Of a stretch of DNA of 8,161 bases, positions 1 through 6,542 are shown piece by piece. The DNA comes from Holophagaceae bacterium (GTDB lineage: Bacteria; Acidobacteriota; Holophagae; Holophagales; Holophagaceae). The first letter of the stretch is position 1; each line of letters starts with the position of its first letter. The notes under the pieces are model-generated. The model saw only the letters and a program-made list of their open reading frames with translations, was not told where the DNA came from and ran no database searches. A program made the position numbers and the translations under genes. The stretch lies in contig JANXYT010000198.1 of assembly GCA_025355915.1 (NCBI GenBank), positions 1-8,161 on the forward strand, given 5' to 3'.

Positions 1-1229
1 CCCGGATCGCGCCCCGGGAGACCATCCCCGGTCCTTTCGACAAGGTGATTGATGCGGGTGGCCAGGTGGTCATGCCTGGCTTGGTAAACGCCCACATGCA
101 CTTCTATTCCACGCTGGTGCGGGGGCTGGGCCAGGCCGCACCCAGTGCCAATTTTCAGGAAGTGCTCGATAACCTCTGGTGGCGCCTGGACCGCCAGTTG
201 AGCCTGGACGATGTGGAGGTGAGCGCTCAGGTGGTGCTCCTGGACGCCATCCGCAAGGGCACCACGACCCTGGTGGATCACCACGCCAGTCCCTTCGCCG
301 TCACCGGTTCCCTGGATCGCATTGCCAAGGCCATCAAGGCCTCGGGAGTGCGGGCCTGCCTCTGCTACGAGGTCTCGGACCGGGACGGGGCGGCCATCGC
401 CGCCGAAGGCCTGGAGGAGAACGCCCGGTTCGCCCGGCGTTGCAAAGCAGAAGGTGATCCCCAGCTTCGCGCCCGCTTCGGCCTCCATGCCGCCTTCACC
501 CTCTCCGATGCGACCCTGGACCGGGCCGCGGCCCTGGGCCGGGATCTGGGCACCGGCTTCCACGTACACATGGCCGAGGCGGCCTCGGACGTGGCGGTCA
601 ACCTCCAGAAGTACGGACTCACCCCCACGGCCCGGCTTCATGCCCACGGGCTGCTGGGCCGGGCCAGCATCGCGGCCCACGCGGTACACGTCACCGATGC
701 GGACATCGACCTCCTGGCAGCCACAGGCACCTTCGTGGCCCACAACCCCCAGTCCAACCTCAACAATGCCGTGGGCATCGCCGACTTGCTCAAGCTCACG
801 GCGCGGGGCGTCCGGGTGGGTTTGGGCACCGATGCCATGACCGTGAACATGCTGGAGGAGGTTCGGGTGGCCCTGTGGGCCCAGCATCTTCGCCAGGAAA
901 ACCCAAGCTGCGCGTTCATGGAAGTGGCCAACACGCTCTTCGTGGGGAATCCAGAACTCGCCAGCCAGATCTGGGGTTTCCCCCTCGGCACCCTGCAGGA
1001 GGGCGCCGCCGCCGACCTCATCTTGGTGGACTACCATCCCCCCACGCCCTTGAATGGCGACACCGTTCTGGGGCACCTCATCTTCGGTATCTCCCAGGCG
1101 ACGGTGGATACCACCATCTGCGCGGGCCAGGTGCTCATGGAAGGCAAACGCCTTGCCATCGACGTGGATGAGGCTGCCCTGGCAGCCAGAAGCCGGGAGC
1201 TGGCCTCCCGGCTCTGGGCAAGGTTCTAG
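1..1229 (+). CDS. ssnA: SsnA-like amidohydrolase / aminohydrolase (5'-partial)
   Basis: Metal-dependent amidohydrolase of the chlorohydrolase/guanine deaminase/S-adenosylhomocysteine deaminase superfamily, expected to deaminate an amino-substituted purine or similar heterocycle in the cytoplasm. The frame is open from base 3, so the start and N-terminal beta-sandwich strand lie outside the window; the GTG at 45 is not the true start. Seen: the metal motif HMH (codons 93-101) within PGLVNAHMHFYS; the H-M-A-E box (metal His 567-569, Glu 576-578); a third histidine at 678-680 in AAHAVH; and the metal Asp in GTDA (831-833). The segments NLWWRLDR, DHHASP and SPTPL-like HPPTPL near the end closely resemble what I remember of E. 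coli SsnA, which lies among selenium-dependent purine hydroxylase genes; hence the symbol. Substrate is not determined. Guanine deaminase or another COG0402 member is the alternative. The nucleoside importer and second deaminase nearby support a purine role. No hairpin-plus-T-run terminator is visible after the TAG. Confidence 0.85.
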   Translation, partial: RIAPRETIPGPFDKVIDAGGQVVMPGLVNAHMHFYSTLVRGLGQAAPSANFQEVLDNLWWRLDRQLSLDDVEVSAQVVLLDAIRKGTTTLVDHHASPFAVTGSLDRIAKAIKASGVRACLCYEVSDRDGAAIAAEGLEENARFARRCKAEGDPQLRARFGLHAAFTLSDATLDRAAALGRDLGTGFHVHMAEAASDVAVNLQKYGLTPTARLHAHGLLGRASIAAHAVHVTDADIDLLAATGTFVAHNPQSNLNNAVGIADLLKLTARGVRVGLGTDAMTVNMLEEVRVALWAQHLRQENPSCAFMEVANTLFVGNPELASQIWGFPLGTLQEGAAADLILVDYHPPTPLNGDTVLGHLIFGISQATVDTTICAGQVLMEGKRLAIDVDEAALAARSRELASRLWARF

Positions 1230-1289
1230 GCCACGAAGGGGCTCCGCTCGCCACGATCCTTCTCTCCCGCTCCACCAGCCATCACCCCC

Positions 1290-1307
1290 TCGGAATCCAG
1301 ATTCCGA
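1290..1307. promoter_or_regulatory. Perfect palindrome, candidate operator or leader hairpin
   Basis: TCGGAATC-CA-GATTCCGA is a perfect 8-bp inverted repeat with a 2-bp centre. It lies six bases upstream of the AGGAG ribosome-binding site (1314-1318) of the binding-protein gene, in the 95-bp spacer after the amidohydrolase. The rest of the spacer is pyrimidine-rich and I see no convincing -35/-10 pair. The position suits a repressor operator or an RNA hairpin that modulates ribosome access. An RpiR-type regulator is encoded in the window, and a related GGAATC-containing site precedes its start. The function is inferred; only the symmetry is directly seen. Confidence 0.5.
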
Positions 1308-1324
1308 CCAGACAGGAGACACGC

Positions 1325-2335
1325 ATGAAGACCTTCTTCAAGGCTGCTTTGACCGCGGCATCCATCTTTGGGCTCTTCGGTGGCACCGCGAAAGCGGCCC
1401 CGCCCGCGTCCAAGGTCCGCATCGCCCTCATCGTGGAATCCACGGTGGACGACAAGGGCTGGTGCCAGTCCATGCACGACGCCATCCTATCGGTCCAAAA
1501 GAAGTACGGCCCGAACCTCGTGGAGTACAGCCATAGCGAAAAAATGAAACCGGTCGACGCAGGTTCCGCGGCCCGGCAATACGCCTCCAAGGGTTTCGAC
1601 ATCATCATCTGCCACGGCGCCCAGTACAACAACCTGGTCACCGAAATGGCCGGGGTGTTTCCCAATACCACCTTTGCCTACGGCACCAGCGCGAACATCG
1701 GCCCCAAGAACGTCTTCACCTACACCCCCTATAGCGAAGAGACCGGCTACTTGAACGGCATCATCGCCGGCATGGTCACCAAGACCAACAAGATCGGCAA
1801 CGTGGGACCCGTGGACGGCGGTGACTCCGCCCGCTACACCCGCGGCTTCATGATGGGTGTGAAGGCCGCCAATCCCAAGGCCTCGGTCCGGGTGGCCTTC
1901 ACCGGCAGTTTCGGCGACTTCGTGAAGGCCGGGGAACTGGCCCAGACCCAGCTCAAGGATGGCGCCGACATCCTTACCGGTTCTGCCCAGCAGGCCATCG
2001 GGGCTCTGCGTGCTGTTGCCGCCACTCCCGGACAGGTGCTTTGGGTGGGCCAGGATACCGCCCAGTTGAACATCCCTGAAGGCTCGAGGGTGATCGCCGC
2101 CGCTGGCTACAACTATGCCGCTGTGGTGGAAACCCTGATTGCCAAGCGCGCCGCTGGCGTCAAGGGGGGGGAAAGCCTGCCCCTCCAGTTCGCCAATGGC
2201 GGATTCAATTTTGTCTTCAACGCCAAGATGGACCCCAAAGTTCTGACCCCTGCCATCAGGAAAGCGGTGGAGAAGGCCAAGGAAGATCTGACTTCCGGCA
2301 AGCTCAAGCTCGACTGGAAGGCCATCAAGCTCTAA
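1325..2335 (+). CDS. BMP/PnrA-family ABC transporter substrate-binding protein
   Basis: Periplasmic ligand-binding component of a BMP-family (Med/PnrA-like) importer; characterised members bind purine or other nucleosides. The 336-residue protein begins with a type I signal peptide: Lys at 2 and 6, a hydrophobic core over about residues 7-20, and a likely cut after AKA (residue 24). There is no lipobox cysteine, so the mature protein should be soluble in a periplasm. The mature part opens with VRIALIVESTVDDKGWCQ, the typical BMP first strand with the conserved D-x-G-W, and contains GFDIIICHG, the segment AYGTSANIGPKNVFTY and NKIGNVGPVDGGD, all in the expected order. The start is supported by AGGAG at 1314-1318, six bases before the ATG. 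ATPase and two permease genes follow on the same strand. An eight-G run (2164-2171) lies within the gene. The ligand cannot be read from sequence; nucleosides are the first guess and a sugar or lipid-like ligand the alternative. Confidence 0.93.
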   Translation: MKTFFKAALTAASIFGLFGGTAKAAPPASKVRIALIVESTVDDKGWCQSMHDAILSVQKKYGPNLVEYSHSEKMKPVDAGSAARQYASKGFDIIICHGAQYNNLVTEMAGVFPNTTFAYGTSANIGPKNVFTYTPYSEETGYLNGIIAGMVTKTNKIGNVGPVDGGDSARYTRGFMMGVKAANPKASVRVAFTGSFGDFVKAGELAQTQLKDGADILTGSAQQAIGALRAVAATPGQVLWVGQDTAQLNIPEGSRVIAAAGYNYAAVVETLIAKRAAGVKGGESLPLQFANGGFNFVFNAKMDPKVLTPAIRKAVEKAKEDLTSGKLKLDWKAIKL

Positions 2336-2346
2336 ATAAAAAGGAC

Positions 2347-2467
2347 TTACCGCCAAGGCGCCAAGACGCCAAGTTTCTGTTTATCTCGTGTAACGCCGCA
2401 GGTGATACCGAGAAGAACTGCAAAACATATTTCTGCTTTTCTTGGTGTCTTGGTGTCTTGGTGGTGA
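2347..2467. repeat. Long inverted repeat of CCAAG octamers (REP/MITE-like)
   Basis: Two 27-base arms, 2347-2373 and 2441-2467, are inverted copies flanking a 67-base loop. Each arm has three CCAAG cores at 8-base spacing (CCAAGGCG, CCAAGACG, CCAAG on the left; CTTGGTGT twice then CTTGGTGG on the right). The arms agree at 22 of 27 positions. All five differences become G-U pairs in RNA made from the plus strand. Outside the arms, A-run 2338-2342 faces T-run 2473-2478, giving a terminator-like outline. A smaller pair, TCTCG (2384-2388) and CGAGA (2409-2413), sits in the loop. The stretch is visibly AT-richer than the flanking genes, as expected of an inserted element. I recall similar CACCAAG-type inverted repeats dispersed in many bacterial genomes but cannot confirm copies here. 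It lies between binding-protein and ATPase genes, where it could attenuate read-through or protect the upstream mRNA. Confidence 0.8.
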
Positions 2468-2472
2468 ATCAG

Positions 2473-2478
2473 TTTTTT
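2473..2478 (+). terminator. Possible attenuator T-run after the octamer hairpin
   Basis: Six consecutive T follow the 3' arm of the large inverted repeat after a short gap (2468-2472), 32 bases before the ATPase start. On the plus strand this resembles an intrinsic terminator, but the 67-base loop and the gap between stem and T-run make it non-canonical. Partial read-through would leave the ATPase and permeases expressed below the binding protein, a common need in such importers. This is inference from layout; the T-run itself is seen. Confidence 0.3.
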
Positions 2479-2510
2479 CATTTGATCTGTAACTCTGACC
2501 GGAATCACTC

Positions 2511-4097
2511 ATGACAGCCATGCTGGAGCCCATTTCCGAACTCAAGCTGGAAGGCATCACCAAGCGGTTCCCGGGTGTCCTGGCCTGTGACGGCATTTCT
2601 CTCCAGGTGCGCCGGGGCGAGGTGCTGGCCCTGGTGGGGGAGAACGGGGCGGGCAAGACCACCCTCATGAACATCATCATGGGGCTCTATCGGCCGGACT
2701 CGGGAAGCCTCTTCGTGAACGGTGAAGAGGTCCATTTCCGCACGCCCGGGGATGCTTACGCCCGCGGCATCGGCATGGTGCATCAGCATTTCATGCTCGT
2801 GCCCAACATGACCGTGGCAGAGAACCTGGCCCTGGGTCTAAAGCAGCTCCATCACTTCATGTGGCTGGATATCAAGGGCGCGGCCAGGAGGATCCGGGAG
2901 GTGTCCGAACGGTATGAACTGCCCGTGAATCCCGACGCCTACATCTGGCAGCTCTCCGTGGGCGAACAGCAGCGGGTGGAACTGGTGAAGACCCTCTGCC
3001 TGGGCGCACGGCTCCTCATTCTCGATGAACCCACCTCAGCCCTCACCCCCCAGGAGACGGACGATCTCATCGAGCGCCTGCAGCGCATGGCCTCCGAACT
3101 CGCCATCATTTTCATCAGCCACAAGCTCAACGAGGTGAAGGCTCTGTCCGACCGGGTCTCCATCCTGCGCCATGGGGCGGTGGTCTTCAACGGGCATACG
3201 GTGAACCACGAGCCCGCGGAGCTGGCCGCCCTCATGACGGGCCACGAGGTCACCCTGCCCCGCAACGAGGGAACAGGCCGACCGGGCAAGCCTCTCCTTT
3301 CGGTGAAGAACCTCTGTGTGCGCGGTGATCGGGGCAACCTGGTCCTCGACGGACTGAACCTGGAACTGCGGGCCGGGGAGATCCTCGGTGTGGCCGGTGT
3401 GTCCGGCAACGGCCAGCGGGAATTAGCTGACACCTTGGCGGGTCTGCGCGCCGTGGAATCCGGGGAGATCCTGTTTGAAGGCCAAAACCTTGCGAACTGT
3501 TCCCCCCGCGCGATCATCGATGCGGGCATGGGCTATGTCCCCGAGGATCGGCAGACGGAAGGCATCGTCCCTTCCTTCTCCGTGAAGGACAACTTCATCC
3601 TCAAGGATTTCGCATCCCAGCAATTCAGTAAGCTGTCCTTCCTTCGACGGAGGGAGATCGATCGCCATGCCGATCAGCTGAAAGCAGGCTTCGACATCCG
3701 GTGTCCATCCACGAGCACCGCCACAGGGGCCCTGTCCGGCGGGAACATCCAGAAGGTCATTCTGGCCCGCGAGATTGCCCGGGGCCCCAAGGCCCTGGTG
3801 GCCGTCTACCCCACCCGGGGTATCGATATGGGCGCCCAGGAATTCATCCATTCCCAGCTGCTCGACCATCGGCGGAAGGGGGTCGGCATCGTGCTCATTT
3901 CCGAGGAACTGGAAGAGGTCATGAATCTCTCGGATCGCATCGCGGTGATCTACAAGGGGAAGATCCTCAAAACCCTTCCGGCCGTGGAGGCCACCCGGGA
4001 GCGGTTGGGCATCCTCATGGCCGGGCTGACCGACACCGACTCGCCCCCTGAGCCTGCGGCCTCAGCCCTTCCATCCGCCGGAGCCGTGCATGAATAA
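2511..4097 (+). CDS. Nucleoside-type ABC transporter ATP-binding protein (two ABC domains)
   Basis: Cytoplasmic ATPase energising the importer; 528 residues with two fused ABC domains, as in the RbsA/YufO/NupO group that partners BMP binding proteins. Domain 1 is complete: Walker A GENGAGKTT (43-51), Q-loop VHQHFML (90-96), signature LSVGEQQ (148-154), Walker B LLILDEP (168-174) and switch His204 in FISHKL. Domain 2 has a degenerate P-loop, GVSGNGQRE (296-304), lacking the GKT core, a good signature LSGGNIQKV (from 408) and a degenerate Walker B ending VYPTRGID, with Tyr433 where the catalytic Glu would be. Degeneracy of the second site is usual for this group, so hydrolysis probably relies on one site. 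The ATG at 2511 has only a weak GGA (2501-2503) upstream; Met4 is an in-frame alternative start. The gene follows the octamer inverted repeat, and its stop overlaps the next start. The C-terminal tail (about 505-528) is Ala/Pro-rich and probably disordered. Confidence 0.95.
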   Translation: MTAMLEPISELKLEGITKRFPGVLACDGISLQVRRGEVLALVGENGAGKTTLMNIIMGLYRPDSGSLFVNGEEVHFRTPGDAYARGIGMVHQHFMLVPNMTVAENLALGLKQLHHFMWLDIKGAARRIREVSERYELPVNPDAYIWQLSVGEQQRVELVKTLCLGARLLILDEPTSALTPQETDDLIERLQRMASELAIIFISHKLNEVKALSDRVSILRHGAVVFNGHTVNHEPAELAALMTGHEVTLPRNEGTGRPGKPLLSVKNLCVRGDRGNLVLDGLNLELRAGEILGVAGVSGNGQRELADTLAGLRAVESGEILFEGQNLANCSPRAIIDAGMGYVPEDRQTEGIVPSFSVKDNFILKDFASQQFSKLSFLRRREIDRHADQLKAGFDIRCPSTSTATGALSGGNIQKVILAREIARGPKALVAVYPTRGIDMGAQEFIHSQLLDHRRKGVGIVLISEELEEVMNLSDRIAVIYKGKILKTLPAVEATRERLGILMAGLTDTDSPPEPAASALPSAGAVHE

Positions 4098-5187
4098 GCA
4101 GAGGATCATCTTCGGCGGAGCGGTCATTCTCGCGGTCTCCCTCGTCGCCGCCTTGGTGGTGGCCCTGGTGCTCTTTTCCATCGGCGCCAGTCCCCTGGAG
4201 ACCTACAAGACCATCCTCATGGGGCCCCTCTCCGATGTGTTCGGGGTGACGGAAGTCCTGGTGCGCGCCGTTCCCCTGCTCCTTGTGGGCCTGGGGATCG
4301 CCATTTCCTTCCGCAGCGGGATTCTCAACATTGGTGCCGAAGGCCAGATCCAGATGGGCGTCCTTGCCTCCACGGCCGTGGCCCTGGCCCTTCCGGGCCT
4401 TCCCAAGGGGATCCTCCTGCCCCTGGTGCTCCTGGCCGGCGCGTTGGGCGGGGCCCTGTGGGGCGGCATCGCAGGTTGGCTCCGTGCCCGGCTTCAGGTG
4501 AACGAGATCCTCAGCACGGTGATGCTCAACTACATCGCTGTCCAGGTGCACACCTTCTTTCTGCGTGGTCCCATGCTGGATCCCAATGAACTGGAAACGG
4601 GTTCCGGCACCCCTCAGTCCATGCGCCTGCCCGAGGCGGCGATAATGGACTACATCGTCCCGGGCACGCGCCTGCACACGGGGCTTATCCTCGCCTTGGT
4701 GGCGGCTCTCCTGGTCTACGTGCTGCTCTGGAAGACCACCCTCGGCTACCGCATGCGCGCCGCTGGGGCAGGGGCCAAAGCCGCCCGCTACGCGGGCATC
4801 CCCGTGGAACGGTACCTGGTCATCGCCATGCTCCTGGCCGGGGGCTTCGCTGGTCTGGCTGGGGCCGTCGAGGTGACGGGCGTCCACCACCGCGCCATTG
4901 AAGGCATCTCGTCGGGCTACGGCTTCGCGGGCATCGTCGTGGCCCTCTTCGGCATGCTCCACCCCGGGGGCATCATCCCCTCTTCCATCTTCTTCGGCAT
5001 CCTGCTGATCGGGGCGGACATGACCCAGCGCTCCGCAGGGGTGCCGGCGAACATGGTTCTGGTGCTGCAGGGAGTGATCATCCTCGCCATCGTGTCCGCC
5101 CAGAGTTTCCTGCGGAATTCCTACGCCCAGGCGCGCCTGTTCCGATGGTGGTCGGGCTTCAAGCCCAAGAAAGGAGCCCAGCCTTGA
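4090..5187 (+). CDS. ABC transporter permease, BPD_transp_2 family (first subunit)
   Basis: Inner-membrane permease of the branched-chain amino acid/ribose/nucleoside class (YufP/NupP-like), 365 residues with many hydrophobic segments. The first runs over about residues 7-31, followed by a periplasm-side stretch (ASPLETYKTILMGPLSD). Seen: the hallmark RSGILNIGAEGQIQMG (75-90, NIGAEGQ at 80-86), and later the cytoplasmic loop with GAGAKAARYAGIPVERY, the usual ATPase-contact region of this family. ATG 4090 overlaps the ATPase stop within ATGAATAA (8 bp shared), and GGAG at 4080-4083 lies six bases upstream, so translation is probably coupled. It should pair with the next gene as a heterodimeric channel for the ligand delivered by the BMP protein. 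The C-terminal tail is basic (RWWSGFKPKKG) and probably cytoplasmic. Family assignment is firm; substrate is inferred. Confidence 0.94.
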   Translation: MNKQRIIFGGAVILAVSLVAALVVALVLFSIGASPLETYKTILMGPLSDVFGVTEVLVRAVPLLLVGLGIAISFRSGILNIGAEGQIQMGVLASTAVALALPGLPKGILLPLVLLAGALGGALWGGIAGWLRARLQVNEILSTVMLNYIAVQVHTFFLRGPMLDPNELETGSGTPQSMRLPEAAIMDYIVPGTRLHTGLILALVAALLVYVLLWKTTLGYRMRAAGAGAKAARYAGIPVERYLVIAMLLAGGFAGLAGAVEVTGVHHRAIEGISSGYGFAGIVVALFGMLHPGGIIPSSIFFGILLIGADMTQRSAGVPANMVLVLQGVIILAIVSAQSFLRNSYAQARLFRWWSGFKPKKGAQP

Positions 5188-6134
5188 ACCCCGGCGTCAT
5201 GACCTTCAACGTCCTCTGCCTGGCCGTGCCCTTCTCGGTGGCCATCCTTCTGGCCGCCCTGGGGGAGAATTTCAACCAGAGGGCAGGGGTCTTCAACCTC
5301 GGCTGCGACGGCATCATGTGCATGGGGGCCTTCGTGGGCTTCATGCTGCCCTATTTTCTCAAAGCTGGGCCCATGGCGCCCTACGGCAATCTCCTGGGGT
5401 TGGCCGGCGCGCTGGGGGTCGGTGCTGCCCTGGGTCTCCTGTTCGCCCTCGTCACCGTGACCTTTGGAGCCTCCCAGGGCATCGCCGGGATCGGCCTTCA
5501 GATGCTCGGCTGGGGCCTTTCCGGCACCCTGTTCCGCCACTTCGTGGGAGGCGTCACGGGCGTGGAGGGGATCCTGGCCATGCCCATCCCTTGGCTCTCC
5601 CGGATCCCCTTCCTGGGGGGGGTGTTCTTCAACCACAACCCCATGGCCTACGTGGCCTTCCTTCTGGTACCCGCGAGCTGGTTCCTGCTCTACAAGACCC
5701 CCTGGGGGCTCAAGGTCCGGGCCGTGGGAACCCACCCCCGCGCCGCGGACACCATGGGCATCAACGTGGTCCGCACGCGCTATCAGGCCCTGATGCTGGG
5801 TGGCGCCATGGCGGGGCTGGCGGGCGCCTACCTCTCCCTCGCCCAAGCCAAGATGTTTTCGGATGATCTCGTGGCGGGCCGGGGGTTCATCGCGGTGGCC
5901 CTGGTCTACTTCGGGCGCTGGAGTCCCCTGGGCATTCTGGGGGGCGCCCTGCTGTTCAGCATCGCCCAGTCCTTCCAGCTGTCCATGCAGGTGTGGGGCA
6001 TCAAATTCCCCTACGAGTTCGCGGTCATGCTTCCCTATGTCCTCGTCATCGTGGTCCTGGCCTTGGCCCGCAAGGCCCGCCAACTGGGCCCCACCGACCT
6101 GGGCAAGCCCTACAACCGCGAAATGCGATTCTAG
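5184..6134 (+). CDS. ABC transporter permease, BPD_transp_2 family (second subunit), TTG start
   Basis: Second inner-membrane permease (YufQ/NupQ-like), 316 residues from the start chosen here. The signature RAGVFNLGCDGIMCMGAF (33-50) corresponds to the RxGxxNxGxxG box of the family. GLKVRAVGTHPRAADTMGINVVRTRY is the ATPase-contact loop. About eight to nine hydrophobic segments are apparent. The frame is open back to an ATG at 5145, but that would add residues lying inside the first permease gene with no upstream ribosome site. TTG 5184 has AAGGAG at 5171-5176, seven bases upstream, and overlaps the preceding TGA as TTGA, the classic 4-bp coupled arrangement. ATG 5199 is too far from the ribosome site. 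A run of eight G (5615-5622) occurs in frame. Together with the preceding permease and the ATPase it forms the translocation complex. Confidence 0.9.
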   Translation: MNPGVMTFNVLCLAVPFSVAILLAALGENFNQRAGVFNLGCDGIMCMGAFVGFMLPYFLKAGPMAPYGNLLGLAGALGVGAALGLLFALVTVTFGASQGIAGIGLQMLGWGLSGTLFRHFVGGVTGVEGILAMPIPWLSRIPFLGGVFFNHNPMAYVAFLLVPASWFLLYKTPWGLKVRAVGTHPRAADTMGINVVRTRYQALMLGGAMAGLAGAYLSLAQAKMFSDDLVAGRGFIAVALVYFGRWSPLGILGGALLFSIAQSFQLSMQVWGIKFPYEFAVMLPYVLVIVVLALARKARQLGPTDLGKPYNREMRF

Positions 6135-6170
6135 CCAGCGCCCTCCAACCCATCGCCGCCGAGGCACCCC

Positions 6171-6542
6171 ATGACCTTCCCCATCGAAACCCTGCTGGAG
6201 GCCCTCCGCCAGGCCTATCCCACCTCCCATGTACGCCTGCTCCCGGAACCCGCGATGTTCCTCCGCAGCAACCTGGGACGGAGCTACACCGCGGAGGGCA
6301 TGCAGATTGTCACCCTGGAGGGGGCCCTTGAGTACGCGAAAGCCTACATGAATGGTCTGACGGCAAGGGCCCAGGCCACGGAAGGATTCGAGCTGAACCA
6401 GGACCACCCCTGGATCATGGGGGTGTTTCCAGGCAATGACTCATCCTCCCCGCTGATCTTCATCTTCGGGAACATCATCCGCTACGGCGCGGAAAGCTGG
6501 GTCGAGGTGGGATGTCCCACCTACGAAAAGCTCGCGTTCTAG
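6171..6542 (+). CDS. Hypothetical protein of 123 residues, unknown function
   Basis: I do not recognise this protein. It begins 36 bases after the permease stop with GAGG at 6161-6164, six bases before the ATG, so it is probably the last gene of the transporter operon. Codon choice matches its neighbours, which supports a real gene. The sequence looks like a small soluble alpha/beta protein: an N-terminal amphipathic helix (FPIETLLEALRQAY), then alternating hydrophobic strands (VRLLPEPAMFL, GMQIVTLEGALEYA, PLIFIFGNIIRYG). There is no signal peptide, membrane helix, zinc motif or nucleotide-binding loop, and only one Cys near the C-terminus. Its stop TAG overlaps the stop of the convergent deaminase gene. 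By position it may be an accessory of uptake or nucleobase metabolism, but that is association only. Confidence 0.72.
   Translation: MTFPIETLLEALRQAYPTSHVRLLPEPAMFLRSNLGRSYTAEGMQIVTLEGALEYAKAYMNGLTARAQATEGFELNQDHPWIMGVFPGNDSSSPLIFIFGNIIRYGAESWVEVGCPTYEKLAF
6539..6542. other. Overlapping convergent stop codons (CTAG)
   Basis: The four bases CTAG hold both stop codons: TAG at 6540-6542 on the plus strand for the 123-residue protein, and TAG read from 6541-6539 on the minus strand for the deaminase. No intergenic room remains, so any transcription terminator for either operon must lie inside the opposing gene. I see no hairpin with a T-run nearby on either strand. Confidence 0.85.

Noticed and set aside
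45..47. GTG at 45 as the amidohydrolase start
   Set aside because: The frame is open to the left edge, and the family needs about 50 more N-terminal residues before the HxH motif, so the gene begins outside the window.
1431..1444. Palindrome CGTGGAATCCACG inside the binding-protein gene
   Set aside because: It lies in conserved coding sequence (IVESTVDD region), and short GGAATCC palindromes recur by chance in this sequence.
1487..2356. Minus-strand open frame of 289 codons opposite the binding-protein gene
   Set aside because: Antisense shadow of a clear BMP-family gene; no recognisable domain.
2347..2467. CRISPR array
   Set aside because: The CCAAG units are 8-base tandem units arranged as inverted arms, with no 25-40-base repeats or unique spacers.
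4015..4962. Minus-strand open frame of 315 codons opposite the ATPase end and first permease
   Set aside because: Composition dominated by His, Gly, Glu and Gln with no hydrophobic core pattern; a shadow frame.
5121..6407. Long minus-strand open frame (428 codons) opposite the second permease and the small gene
   Set aside because: His/Gly/Gln-rich, low-complexity translation typical of the antisense of GC-rich genes. It covers well-recognised permease sequence on the plus strand and has no motif of its own.
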